Assembly: GCA_002069965.1 (NCBI GenBank)
Contig: MWCI01000001.1
Coordinates: forward strand, 1-64,000
Direction of reading: 5' to 3'
Source: Spirochaetes bacterium ADurb.Bin218
Lineage (GTDB): Bacteria > Spirochaetota > UBA4802 > UBA5550
DNA length: 64,000 nt
This document shows, piece after piece, positions 25,581-33,252 of the stretch. The notes beneath the pieces are model-generated. The model did no database searches. It was not told the DNA's origin and saw only the letters and a list, made by a program, of their open reading frames with translations. The position numbers were made by a program, and so were the translations under genes. Within the stretch, counting starts at the first letter, position 1. Every line of letters starts with the position of its first letter.

Positions 25581-26423
25581 ATGAAAAAAGTAGATTTACA
25601 TTGTCATACAACAGCTTCAGATGGCATAAAAACTCCTTCTGATTTGATAGATTATGCAATTGCAAACAATCTTTGCGCTATTGCCATAACAGATCATGAT
25701 ACAATTAATGGCCTTTCTGAGGCAATTGAATATTCAAAAGGCAAAGAAATTCATCTTATTCCCGGTATTGAGTTTAGCATAGCCTTTGAGGGAGGGTCCT
25801 TTCATCTGGTAGGTCTTTATATTGATCACACATATAAGCCTCTTATAGAAAAGACCTCAGAACTACAGAAAGTTAGAGATGGTAGAATATATAGGATAAT
25901 AGAGGATCTTGCCTATCATGGAATAGATATACCTGTGGAAGATGTCCTTGCGGAAAGTGATGGAGGAACAATGGGCAGACCACATGTAGCCCGAGTTCTT
26001 GTTAAATATGGCTATGCCTCAAATATAACAGAGGTTTTTAGAAATTATCTTGTCAAAGGCAAACCAGGCTATGTGCCAAAACAGAGAATTCCTCTTGACG
26101 AGGCAATTTCTCTCATAAAAGGCTCAGGTGGTATACCAATTCTTGCTCACCCTGTAAGCTTGAATTATAAAAGCTTTATGGAATTTGAAAATCTCCTTAA
26201 GGGTTTTGTTGATGCTGGTGTTGAGGGGATAGAGATTTATTCTTCAATGCACAAGGCCTCAGATGTAGAGGAATTTAAGCACCTTGCAAAAAAATATAAT
26301 CTCTTTGAGTCAGGGGGAAGTGATTTTCATGGAGATAAGGATGAAATAATTGGCTATTATTTACCCTCAAAGCCAATACCTTATGAAATATTTGAAGAAT
26401 TACAAAATCTCAGACACAATTAA
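25581..26423 (+). CDS. PHP-domain phosphoesterase (TrpH/YciV-like)
   Basis: The 280-aa cytosolic protein has PHP metal-binding motifs: DLHCHTTASDG at the N-terminus, AITDHDTINGL, a Glu in PGIEFS, GRPHVARVL, ILAHPVSL, and a final GSDFHG. These supply ligands for three metals. The E. coli relative (RNase AM) hydrolyses 3',5'-nucleoside bisphosphates and trims RNA 5' ends. It is close to that family in length and motif order. The Shine-Dalgarno is weak. A strong bidirectional hairpin follows. Confidence 0.87.
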   Translation: MKKVDLHCHTTASDGIKTPSDLIDYAIANNLCAIAITDHDTINGLSEAIEYSKGKEIHLIPGIEFSIAFEGGSFHLVGLYIDHTYKPLIEKTSELQKVRDGRIYRIIEDLAYHGIDIPVEDVLAESDGGTMGRPHVARVLVKYGYASNITEVFRNYLVKGKPGYVPKQRIPLDEAISLIKGSGGIPILAHPVSLNYKSFMEFENLLKGFVDAGVEGIEIYSSMHKASDVEEFKHLAKKYNLFESGGSDFHGDKDEIIGYYLPSKPIPYEIFEELQNLRHN

Positions 26424-26470
26424 ATTTTATTTTTAATATAAAAATTTTAAAAAAATAATTTTACCTAAGC

Positions 26471-26505
26471 AAAAAAAGGGGGTTGTAACCCCCCTTTTTT
26501 TGCAT
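26471..26505. terminator. Strong bidirectional terminator
   Basis: GCAAAAAAAGGGGGTT (26471-26486) pairs with AACCCCCC and TTTTTTTGC (to 26505), giving a GC-rich stem flanked by A and T runs. It separates the PHP gene (plus) from the 51-codon gene (minus) and can work in both directions. Confidence 0.92.
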
Positions 26506-26533
26506 TCATAAATGTTTGTTTTGTTTTTAATTT

Positions 26534-26689
26534 TTACTTTCTTTTGTCCTGGTCAAAAAAGCCTTTTTCTACCTGGACAGTTGAGTTAACTGTGTTTCCT
26601 TTTTGAGCTTCTACAGCTTTGTTATGAAGATCATAAGTTGTTGTAGCTGAAAAAAGGATTAAACCTGTGATTAAAATAAAACTTTCCAT
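26534..26689 (-). CDS. Small membrane-anchored or exported protein, 51 aa
   Basis: This gene is short but well supported: ATG 26689 follows AAAGGAG at 7 bases, a good promoter lies upstream and a strong terminator downstream. The product has a hydrophobic N-terminus (ESFILITGLILFSA), then a short polar tail with NKAVEAQKGNTVNSTVQ and a charged end. It could be a single-pass membrane miniprotein or a secreted peptide. No family is recognised. It occupies part of the 633-base gap before proS; the rest of that gap (26775-27056) shows nothing further that I can call. Confidence 0.65.
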   Translation of the reverse strand: MESFILITGLILFSATTTYDLHNKAVEAQKGNTVNSTVQVEKGFFDQDKRK

Positions 26690-26735
26690 ATCTGTTCTCC
26701 TTTGATATATAGTATAAATTTAATTACTCACTCTT

Positions 26736-26774
26736 TATGGTTTACCATATATAATTTGGTTTACCAATTGTCAA
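26736..26774 (-). promoter_or_regulatory. Promoter with two operator-like palindromes for the 51-aa gene
   Basis: On the minus strand TTGACA (26774-26769), a 17-base spacer and TATATG (26751-26746) form a near-consensus promoter about 50 bases before the ATG. Two palindromes share the core GGTTTACC: TATGGTTTACCATA (26736-26749, over the -10 and start site) and TTGGTTTACCAA (26756-26767, within the spacer), with centres 19 bases apart. The arrangement suggests a repressor dimer pair. Confidence 0.6.
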
Positions 26775-27056
26775 TTATTATAGTATATTAAAGTCCAAAA
26801 AAGTTAAAAATTTTTTAGATTTTTAAACATTTTTTGTTCAATAATTATTCCTAAACATAATTTTTATTGGAAAATTAAGAAAATGTTATCCCCAAAGCCT
26901 TCTGTGGTGGGTATAATAGTTGTTTGTGTTTTATTATTTTAAACTAGCCTTTTAACATGGTAAAAACAGAGAAAGAATAGAAAAACTCTTGAAATTAAGG
27001 GCCTGTCTTTAAATTATACCATAAAATTTCAATGTTAAAATTCTTACAGAGGTAAT

Positions 27057-28754
27057 ATGAAAGTTTCACGATATCTTATTCCAACATTAAAAGAAAACCC
27101 TTCGGACGCTGTAGTTACAAGTCATAGATTGATGATGCGAGCTGGCTTGATTAGAAAGGAATCAGCAGGTATGTATTCATATCTTCCCATGGGACTTAAG
27201 GTTTTGCGAAAGATTATCAACATAGTAAAAGAAGAGATGGACAGAGCAGGAGCTCTTGAGTGTCTTATGCCTGAGCTTACAAATGCTGATTTATGGAAGG
27301 AATCTGGCAGGTGGTATACAATGGGACCAGAGATGTTCCGTATAGAAGATAGAAACGGTCTTGAGTATGCCCTTGGTCCAACTCATGAAGAGGCTTTTAC
27401 TCATCTTGTGCGAACAGTTGTGTCCTCTTATAGAGATTTGCCACTAAACCTTTATCAGATTAATACAAAATTTAGAGATGAGATTAGGCCACGATTTGGT
27501 GTTATTCGCAGCAAGGAATTTATAATGAAGGATGCCTATTCCTTTGATGTAGATGAGAAAGGACTTGATGAGTCCTATAACGCAATGGCAAAGGCATACA
27601 GAAGAATTTTTGAAAGATGTGGTCTTGAAACAATTCCTGTTCAGGCAGACTCCGGCAATATGGGCGGCAGCGCCTCTGAGGAATTTATGGTTGCCTCTGA
27701 GATAGGGGAGGAGGTTTTGCTTTTATGTGACTCCTGCGATTACAGAGCAAATAGTGAGAAGGCTGAATACAGATCTATTACAGCAGAGTCAGAGCCTCAA
27801 GAAAGCTTGAGAGAAGTCCACACCCCTGATATTAAAACAATTGATGACCTTGTGAATTTTTTTAACTGCCAGCCTGATAAATTTTTTAAAAGCATAATTT
27901 ATGTGTATGATGGAAAGCCAGTGATGGTTGTTGTTCCTGGAAGTAGAGATGTAAATGAGCATAAACTTAAGAATTATCTTGGCGCTCTTGAGCTTGAGCT
28001 GGCATCTGAGGAGATTGTTATCAAGGTTACAGGAGCACCCCTTGGCTTTGCAGGTCCTGTTGGCCTTAAGGATTTAAGAATTATTTGTGATGTGTCAATT
28101 CGTTCTCTATGTAATGGGGTTACTGGAGCAAATAAAAAAGATTATCATTTTGCAGGAGTAAATCCTGGCCGAGATTTTGAGATAAAAGAAGAAGCTGATA
28201 TTACCATAGCAAGATCTGGAGACCTGTGCCCAAAATGTAATGGTAAGATGTATGAAAAAAAGGGGATTGAGGTTGGCCATATATTCAAACTTGGATATAA
28301 ATATACAAAGGCAATGAATGTCACAGTCCTTGATGAAAAGGGCGAGGCCATTACTCCGATTATGGGTTGCTATGGCATAGGAATAAATAGAACCATGGCA
28401 GCAATTGTAGAGCAGTGTAGCGATGATAAGGGCATAATCTGGCCAAAGGAGGTAACTCCTTTCCATGTGCACCTTGTTGGAATAGCTAAAAATGACGAAG
28501 AGATAAGGCAGATAGAAGAGATCTATGACATGCTCATAGATTCTGGCATAGATGTTTTATATGATGATAGAAAGGTAAGCCCTGGATTCAAATTTGCAGA
28601 TGCTGATTTAATTGGAATACCTTTGCGAATAACTGTTGGAAAGAATTATTTTGCAAAAGGGGAAGTTGAATTAAAAGAAAGAAGTAAAGCAGAGGCTCTT
28701 TCTATTGCAAAGAATAACATTGTTGCTGAGATAAAAAAATACTACTCCGCTTAA
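27057..28754 (+). CDS. proS: Prolyl-tRNA synthetase, bacterial type with editing domain
   Basis: ProRS charges tRNA-Pro. The 565-aa form has class II motif 1 (around GLKVLRKIINIVKEEMDRAG), motif 2 (TKFRDEIRPRFGVIRSKEF) and motif 3 (CYGIGINRTMAAIVEQ). A YbaK-like editing (INS) domain between motifs 2 and 3 includes VVVPGSRDVNEHKL and ITGA-like VTGANKKDYHF, and the anticodon-binding domain ends the protein (DDRKVSPGFKFADADLIGIP). Length and order are those of bacterial ProS. ATG 27057 follows GAGGTAAT. No T-box leader is visible. It is a single gene closed by a terminator. Confidence 0.95.
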   Translation: MKVSRYLIPTLKENPSDAVVTSHRLMMRAGLIRKESAGMYSYLPMGLKVLRKIINIVKEEMDRAGALECLMPELTNADLWKESGRWYTMGPEMFRIEDRNGLEYALGPTHEEAFTHLVRTVVSSYRDLPLNLYQINTKFRDEIRPRFGVIRSKEFIMKDAYSFDVDEKGLDESYNAMAKAYRRIFERCGLETIPVQADSGNMGGSASEEFMVASEIGEEVLLLCDSCDYRANSEKAEYRSITAESEPQESLREVHTPDIKTIDDLVNFFNCQPDKFFKSIIYVYDGKPVMVVVPGSRDVNEHKLKNYLGALELELASEEIVIKVTGAPLGFAGPVGLKDLRIICDVSIRSLCNGVTGANKKDYHFAGVNPGRDFEIKEEADITIARSGDLCPKCNGKMYEKKGIEVGHIFKLGYKYTKAMNVTVLDEKGEAITPIMGCYGIGINRTMAAIVEQCSDDKGIIWPKEVTPFHVHLVGIAKNDEEIRQIEEIYDMLIDSGIDVLYDDRKVSPGFKFADADLIGIPLRITVGKNYFAKGEVELKERSKAEALSIAKNNIVAEIKKYYSA

Positions 28755-28778
28755 TTTTTGGACAAACTAGTTTATCAT

Positions 28779-28810
28779 AAAACCCTCTTTTTGTAGAGGG
28801 TTTTTTATTT
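28779..28810 (+). terminator. Rho-independent terminator of proS
   Basis: AAAACCCTCT (28779-28788) pairs perfectly with AGAGGGTTTT (28795-28804) around TTTTGT, followed by TTATTT. Confidence 0.93.
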
Positions 28811-28936
28811 AGAATTAAAACTCTTTTATTGTTATAAAAGAGAAAAAATTGTCATGATAAAAAGATATAATATATATGGGTCAATAAAAAATTTAAACTT
28901 TTTTTAAAAAATGGTAATTTTTTACCAAAATTATAC

Positions 28937-28966
28937 TTGCAATAAAAAGCAAGGTTATGCTATATT
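28937..28966 (+). promoter_or_regulatory. Promoter of the candidate structured RNA
   Basis: TTGCAA (28937-28942), an 18-base spacer and TATATT (28961-28966). Transcription would begin near 28973, where no protein gene follows for more than 500 bases. Confidence 0.6.
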
Positions 28967-28972
28967 TAACTC

Positions 28973-29320
28973 ACGGTTAAAAAAAATACAGACAGACGGG
29001 GGGCGTTTTAGGAGGATATTGTAAACATCATTGATGTGTGTGTGAATTAGACAATGACCATCATTTAAGTGTGTTAACTTTTATTTATTGAGAGAGCTTA
29101 AATTTTGCCGGTTTATTAGAGGACTTAGCCTGAGAGCAGGGCGTGATGATGGTAATGACGTGCTCGTGAAGCAATATCCTTCACAATTAAAGTGATTCCT
29201 TTTTACATGGTTGCTTTACTCTTTGCGATAAGGGGGAATCGCTAAGACACAGAAAATTTCTGTGCAAAAGAGTATAGCTGGGTGCTGCCCGTAAATAAAA
29301 AACGGGCAGCACCAGAATTT
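28973..29320 (+). ncRNA. Candidate structured non-coding RNA, about 350 nt, family unknown
   Basis: The 730-base gap between proS and etfB holds a stretch less AT-rich than its flanks and rich in complementary segments, with its own promoter. Stems that I can pair: ATGACCATCA with TGATGGTAAT (one mismatch, long range); CCTG/CAGG; GTGAAG/CTTCAC; a three-way unit closed by ACTCTTT/AAAGAGT that contains GCGAT/ATCGC (loop AAGGGGGA) and CACAGAAA/TTTCTGTG; and a final perfect 11-bp hairpin GGTGCTGCCCG/CGGGCAGCACC. No reading frame of note is present. I compared it by eye with tmRNA, RNase P, SRP and c-di-GMP or cobalamin riboswitch signatures and found no match. The ends are estimates. Confidence 0.55.
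29281..29313 (+). terminator. GC-rich 3' hairpin of the candidate RNA
   Basis: A perfect 11-base-pair stem, GGTGCTGCCCG with CGGGCAGCACC, encloses an A-rich loop of 11 bases. The tail (AGAATTTTAC) is only weakly T-rich, so this is either a terminator or a processing/protective 3' stem. Confidence 0.6.
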
Positions 29321-29458
29321 TACATTTTCTTGCCGGGACTTGTATTGAAACTTTTCTTACTCCTTTGTCTCCTGTTTGGATTTATTGATCTCCGGCAGGA
29401 AGTGTCTTAGACATAATAAGTGTTTATGTTTATTTTTATTAACAATCTCATAATGTAA

Positions 29459-29488
29459 TTGACATAAAAATTGAGACTCATTAATAAT
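29459..29488 (+). promoter_or_regulatory. Promoter of etfBA
   Basis: Consensus TTGACA (29459-29464), a 17-base spacer and TAATAAT (29482-29488), about 60 bases before the etfB start. CTCATAATGTAATTGAC just upstream and CTCATTAATAATGTAGTGAC over the -10 form an imperfect direct repeat that might bind a regulator. Confidence 0.65.
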
Positions 29489-29545
29489 GTAGTGACTTTC
29501 TTTAATTTTAGTGAAAAAATAAAAATCATTTAAGGGAGTATGGTA

Positions 29546-30319
29546 ATGAAGATAGTTGTCTGTCTGAAACAGGTTCCTGACATGGAATCTAAGTTTAAGA
29601 TTGTTGATGACAAAAAAGTCGATGAATCACAAATCGCTTTTAAAATCAACGACTTCGATAACTATGCTGTTGAAGCAGCCCTCCAGTTAAAAGAGAAGCT
29701 CGGCGGCGAAGTAGTTATAGTTTCAGCTGGCCCTGACAGAGCTGCCAAGGATATCAGGCAGGCTTTCGCTATGGGTGCTGATTGGGGTATCCATATTACA
29801 GATCCGGCTGTATATGAAGGTGATAGCTTTGTTATAGCAAGCGCACTTGCAAAGGCTATTGAGAAGATCGGAGGAGTTGATTTAGTTATGACTGGCGTTC
29901 AGTCAGAAGACCTCCAGGCAGCTGTTACTGGCGTAATGATTGCTGATCTTTTGAATATGCCACACTGCACAAACGTTGTAAAGATTGACACTGCTGATGG
30001 CAAGAGTTTTACTCTGAACAGAGAGCTTGAAGGCGGACTTAATGAGGTTATGGAACTTTCTGGTCCTGCAGTTCTTACAATTCAGTCAGGTATCAATGAG
30101 CCAAGGTATCCAACCCTTCCTGGTATTATGAAAGCTAAGAAGAAACAGCTCGATGCTAAATCAGCTGCAGATCTTGGCGTATCAGCTTCACCAAAGACTT
30201 CGTTTATCAAGATGTTTGTTCCTGTTTCTGATTCTAAAGCAGAAATCATACAGGGTGCTCCTGCAGAAGCAGCTGCTAAACTTGTTGATAAACTAAAAAA
30301 TGAAGTTAAAGTGATATAA
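29546..30319 (+). CDS. etfB: Electron transfer flavoprotein beta subunit
   Basis: EtfB pairs with EtfA to carry electrons between acyl-CoA dehydrogenases and other flavoproteins or ferredoxin partners. The protein has MKIVVCLKQVPD, AVEAALQLKE, VIVSAGPDRAAKDIRQAFAMGAD, the conserved GVQSEDLQAAVTGVMIADLL and LNRELEGGLNEVMEL signatures, at the usual length near 255-260 aa. ATG 29546 is chosen because GGGAG lies 7 bases ahead; an in-frame ATG at 29540 is too close to it. It is followed by etfA after 17 bases. No acyl-CoA dehydrogenase is in the window, so the partner is unknown. Confidence 0.93.
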   Translation: MKIVVCLKQVPDMESKFKIVDDKKVDESQIAFKINDFDNYAVEAALQLKEKLGGEVVIVSAGPDRAAKDIRQAFAMGADWGIHITDPAVYEGDSFVIASALAKAIEKIGGVDLVMTGVQSEDLQAAVTGVMIADLLNMPHCTNVVKIDTADGKSFTLNRELEGGLNEVMELSGPAVLTIQSGINEPRYPTLPGIMKAKKKQLDAKSAADLGVSASPKTSFIKMFVPVSDSKAEIIQGAPAEAAAKLVDKLKNEVKVI

Positions 30320-30336
30320 GGTAGGAGGATCTGATA

Positions 30337-31287
30337 ATGGCTAAGTTACTTGTAATTGCAGAACACAGAGATGGTAAATTAAGCGTAGCTACACTGGAAC
30401 TTTGCAGAGTAGCTAAGGAAATCGCTCCTGCTCTTGGTCTTGAGCCTGCAGCAGCAGTATTTGCAAAAGATGATTCTATTGCAAAAGAAGTTGCTAATTA
30501 CATTCCAGAAGTTTTCGTAGTTGCAGATCCTGCAGTTGCTGTTTATACAGCAGATGGATATACTCAGGCTGCAAAAGCAGTTGTTGAAGCAAAAGATGTG
30601 AAGGGTGTTCTTATCCCTCATACATATGATGGCGTTGACTATGCTGCAAAGGTTGCTATGGCAATTAATGCTGGTATAGTTTCAAACGTAAATAAAGTTG
30701 TGGTAGAAGGTGGCAAACCAGTTTGCACAAGAAATATCTACAACGGTAAGCTTCAGGAAACAAAAACTATATCTACAGACAAATTTGTTATTTCTATAGA
30801 AAAAGGCGCATACGACCCTGCAGAAGCTGGGGCAGCAGGAAGTGTTACAGCTGTATCTGCTTCTTTTGGTCCTATTAGAACTAAAGTTAAAGAAGTCGTA
30901 TCTACATCTACTGGTGGTGTTGATATTTCTCAGGCTAAGATTATCGTTTCCGGTGGTCGTGGTCTTAAAGATGCTGACAAATACAAAGCAACAGTTATTC
31001 CTCTGGCTCAAAAACTCGGTGGCGAATATGCAGGTTCACGTCCTGTTATCGACTCTGGTTGGACAGAGCCTTCAAGACAGGTTGGACAGTCAGGTAAAAC
31101 TGTAACTCCAGATCTCTATCTTGCTCTTGGAATCTCTGGTGCTGTTCAGCACGTTGCTGGTATGAAGGGTTCTAAATGCATAGTTGCTATCAATAAGGAC
31201 CCAGAGGCTCCAATATTTAATATTGCAACTTATGGAATAGTTGCAGATCTCTTTGAAGTTGTTCCAGCTCTTATGGAAAAACTTTAA
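30337..31287 (+). CDS. etfA: Electron transfer flavoprotein alpha subunit
   Basis: The 316-aa EtfA has an N-terminal Rossmann-like half (KLLVIAEHRDGKLSVATLEL) and the C-terminal FAD-binding domain with VSGGRGLKDADKY, GSRPVIDSGW, the QVGQSGKTVTPDLYLALG signature and ISGAVQHVAGMKGS. No N-terminal ferredoxin extension is present. It forms the heterodimer with EtfB. AGGAGG precedes ATG 30337. A clear terminator follows, so etfBA is a two-gene operon. Confidence 0.95.
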   Translation: MAKLLVIAEHRDGKLSVATLELCRVAKEIAPALGLEPAAAVFAKDDSIAKEVANYIPEVFVVADPAVAVYTADGYTQAAKAVVEAKDVKGVLIPHTYDGVDYAAKVAMAINAGIVSNVNKVVVEGGKPVCTRNIYNGKLQETKTISTDKFVISIEKGAYDPAEAGAAGSVTAVSASFGPIRTKVKEVVSTSTGGVDISQAKIIVSGGRGLKDADKYKATVIPLAQKLGGEYAGSRPVIDSGWTEPSRQVGQSGKTVTPDLYLALGISGAVQHVAGMKGSKCIVAINKDPEAPIFNIATYGIVADLFEVVPALMEKL

Positions 31288-31322
31288 TAGACTATAAAAT
31301 ATTAAATTTTAACTTTAATTTG

Positions 31323-31357
31323 ATAAAGCCATCCTTTTGGGTGGCTTTATTATTTTT
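31323..31357 (+). terminator. Rho-independent terminator of etfBA
   Basis: ATAAAGCCATCC pairs with GGGTGGCTTTAT (one G-T pair) around a TTTT loop, followed by TATTTTTT. Confidence 0.92.
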
Positions 31358-31479
31358 TCTGCACCAATAAATTTCTCTTGAAATTTTTGAATTCTAAATT
31401 ATATTTTTATCTTAGAGACTGGCCTTGCTTTTATAAAAATATTACTTCATGGCCTGAATTCAATCTAAGGATCTAATTT

Positions 31480-33243
31480 ATGAAAAGATTATCAATGCTG
31501 TCTGTGGTTATTTTTATTTTTTTAACTGTTAAAACTTCACTCCTTTCAGCAGCGCTTCTTGATGAATTGAATTATGTCGATGAAAGAAACGATATTCATA
31601 TTTATGCAAATATTGAAAAAAGTCTGAATTTTTTCAATAAGAATGGTATCAATAACAAAGATCTAAATGAGATTATGTTTTCAGATGAAGACAATGAGGC
31701 TGATAGAATAGCTAAGGCCTTTAAGCTGAATATAGAAGATGTTGAGGAGGTTCTTCTTTCTGCATATTCAAAAGAGATTGAGAATAAAAATGGTCTGATT
31801 ATTTTTATGTCTGTAAAGAAGGGTAAGGGTGTAATTCCTGATGAGCTTAAGATAAAAAAACTGAAGATAGACAATATTGAATTTTACGATTTAGGAGATA
31901 ATATTTTTTTCACAAAGTATGAAAATTTATATATAGTTGGGACAAAGAATTTTATTGAAAGCTATCTGGATAAAAAGAAAAAGAAGGCAAAGAATAATTC
32001 AAAAATTGTTGAGACTGTTATAAAAAATTCTAAGGACAAATCCTTCTATTTTAGGCTGGATATTACTGAACATCTAAAAAATTTAATGGAGCAAGGCTTT
32101 AAGCAGGGGGCTATGTTTGTCAGAGGGATCAATGACAATGTATTTCTAAAAACGCTCCTCAATTTAAGATCCCTGTATTATTCCATAGATTCTGGGAAAA
32201 ATATAACATTCAATTGTGGCCTTGAGGGAACAGATGCAATTGATGGAGAAAGATTGCTTATGCTTACTCATTTCACTATTGTAGGGACAAGTTTTGTTTT
32301 GACCTTTGCCGATTTAATTGCTGCAAAAAATTCAAACTTACCTGTGGATGAGGTCGCAAGAAATTATGAGCTTCTTTCTCAGATGCAAAATGTTATAGGA
32401 AGAATCAAAACAAAGCATGTAGATAACACTGTCACTGTCTCTTTTTCCATGACAGATAAAGAAACTGAAACGATTGTGGCTGCTATAAAGAGGGCAATTG
32501 AGGAGGAGAAAAAAGATATTGCAGACAGGAGAGAGAAGAAAAAGATATCTATATTTACAGAGGCCATACTGGAAAATGACTCTGCAAAGATTGACGAACT
32601 GCTCAAACAAAAATTCAATATAGATCAGAAAGATTTAAAAGGAAATACAATATTATCTACAGCGGCATATATGGGGAATACAAAAGTTGCGATTTTTGCA
32701 ATAAACAGGGGTGCTGACATAAAATTGAAAACTGATGAAGGTATGGCTCCCATACATTATGCCGCTAAAGGCGGAAGCTCTGAGATGGTGAAATTGTTGC
32801 TACAGAAAGGCGCTGATATCAATGAAAGAAGTGACAATGACATGACCGCACTTCATTATAATGCCTCTCAGGGTAATGTTGAAATTACTAAAATATTAAT
32901 AAAAAGCGGTGCAGATATTAATGCCCTTTCTATGGATGGGACAGCTCCCATTCATCTTGCCGCAGCAGAAGGCTATATTGATGTTATTAAAGTTTTAGTT
33001 GAAAAAGGTGCAAACGTTGAGTTGGAAGATTCCAATCAAATGAGAGCTGTTGATATTGCTGCAAAGAATGATAGGCAGGCTGTTGTTGATTTCTTTAAAG
33101 AAAAATACAATTTAGAACCAAGGGAGTCCTCTTACTATGAGGAGAACTCTTCTGATTTCAACAACGATGACTCGGATTCAGGGGATAATAACCAGGGTGA
33201 GGATGACTCCGGCTCCAGTGAATATGGAGAATATAACTATTGA
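31480..33243 (+). CDS. Exported ankyrin-repeat protein
   Basis: The 587-aa protein has a signal peptide (residues about 1-24, hydrophobic LSVVIFIFLTV), an unrecognised domain to about residue 355 rich in Lys and Asp, then about five ankyrin repeats from about 365 to 540 (GNTILSTAAYMGNTKVAIFA, MAPIHYAAKGGSSEMVKLLL, MTALHYNASQGNVEITKIL, TAPIHLAAAEGYIDVIKVL), and a low-complexity acidic Ser/Asp tail. Ankyrin repeats bind proteins. It would be periplasmic or outer-membrane associated. It is monocistronic, convergent with the next gene. The function is unknown. Confidence 0.8.
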   Translation: MKRLSMLSVVIFIFLTVKTSLLSAALLDELNYVDERNDIHIYANIEKSLNFFNKNGINNKDLNEIMFSDEDNEADRIAKAFKLNIEDVEEVLLSAYSKEIENKNGLIIFMSVKKGKGVIPDELKIKKLKIDNIEFYDLGDNIFFTKYENLYIVGTKNFIESYLDKKKKKAKNNSKIVETVIKNSKDKSFYFRLDITEHLKNLMEQGFKQGAMFVRGINDNVFLKTLLNLRSLYYSIDSGKNITFNCGLEGTDAIDGERLLMLTHFTIVGTSFVLTFADLIAAKNSNLPVDEVARNYELLSQMQNVIGRIKTKHVDNTVTVSFSMTDKETETIVAAIKRAIEEEKKDIADRREKKKISIFTEAILENDSAKIDELLKQKFNIDQKDLKGNTILSTAAYMGNTKVAIFAINRGADIKLKTDEGMAPIHYAAKGGSSEMVKLLLQKGADINERSDNDMTALHYNASQGNVEITKILIKSGADINALSMDGTAPIHLAAAEGYIDVIKVLVEKGANVELEDSNQMRAVDIAAKNDRQAVVDFFKEKYNLEPRESSYYEENSSDFNNDDSDSGDNNQGEDDSGSSEYGEYNY

Positions 33244-33252
33244 TTATAAACC

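Noticed and set aside
26700-27056. T-box leader upstream of proS
   Set aside because: No T-box core sequence (AGGGTGGNACCGCG type) or terminator/antiterminator pair is present.
28973-29320. tmRNA, RNase P RNA or SRP RNA
   Set aside because: No GGGG...CCACCA tRNA-like ends, no GAGGAAAGTCC block and no SRP tetraloop segment are visible.
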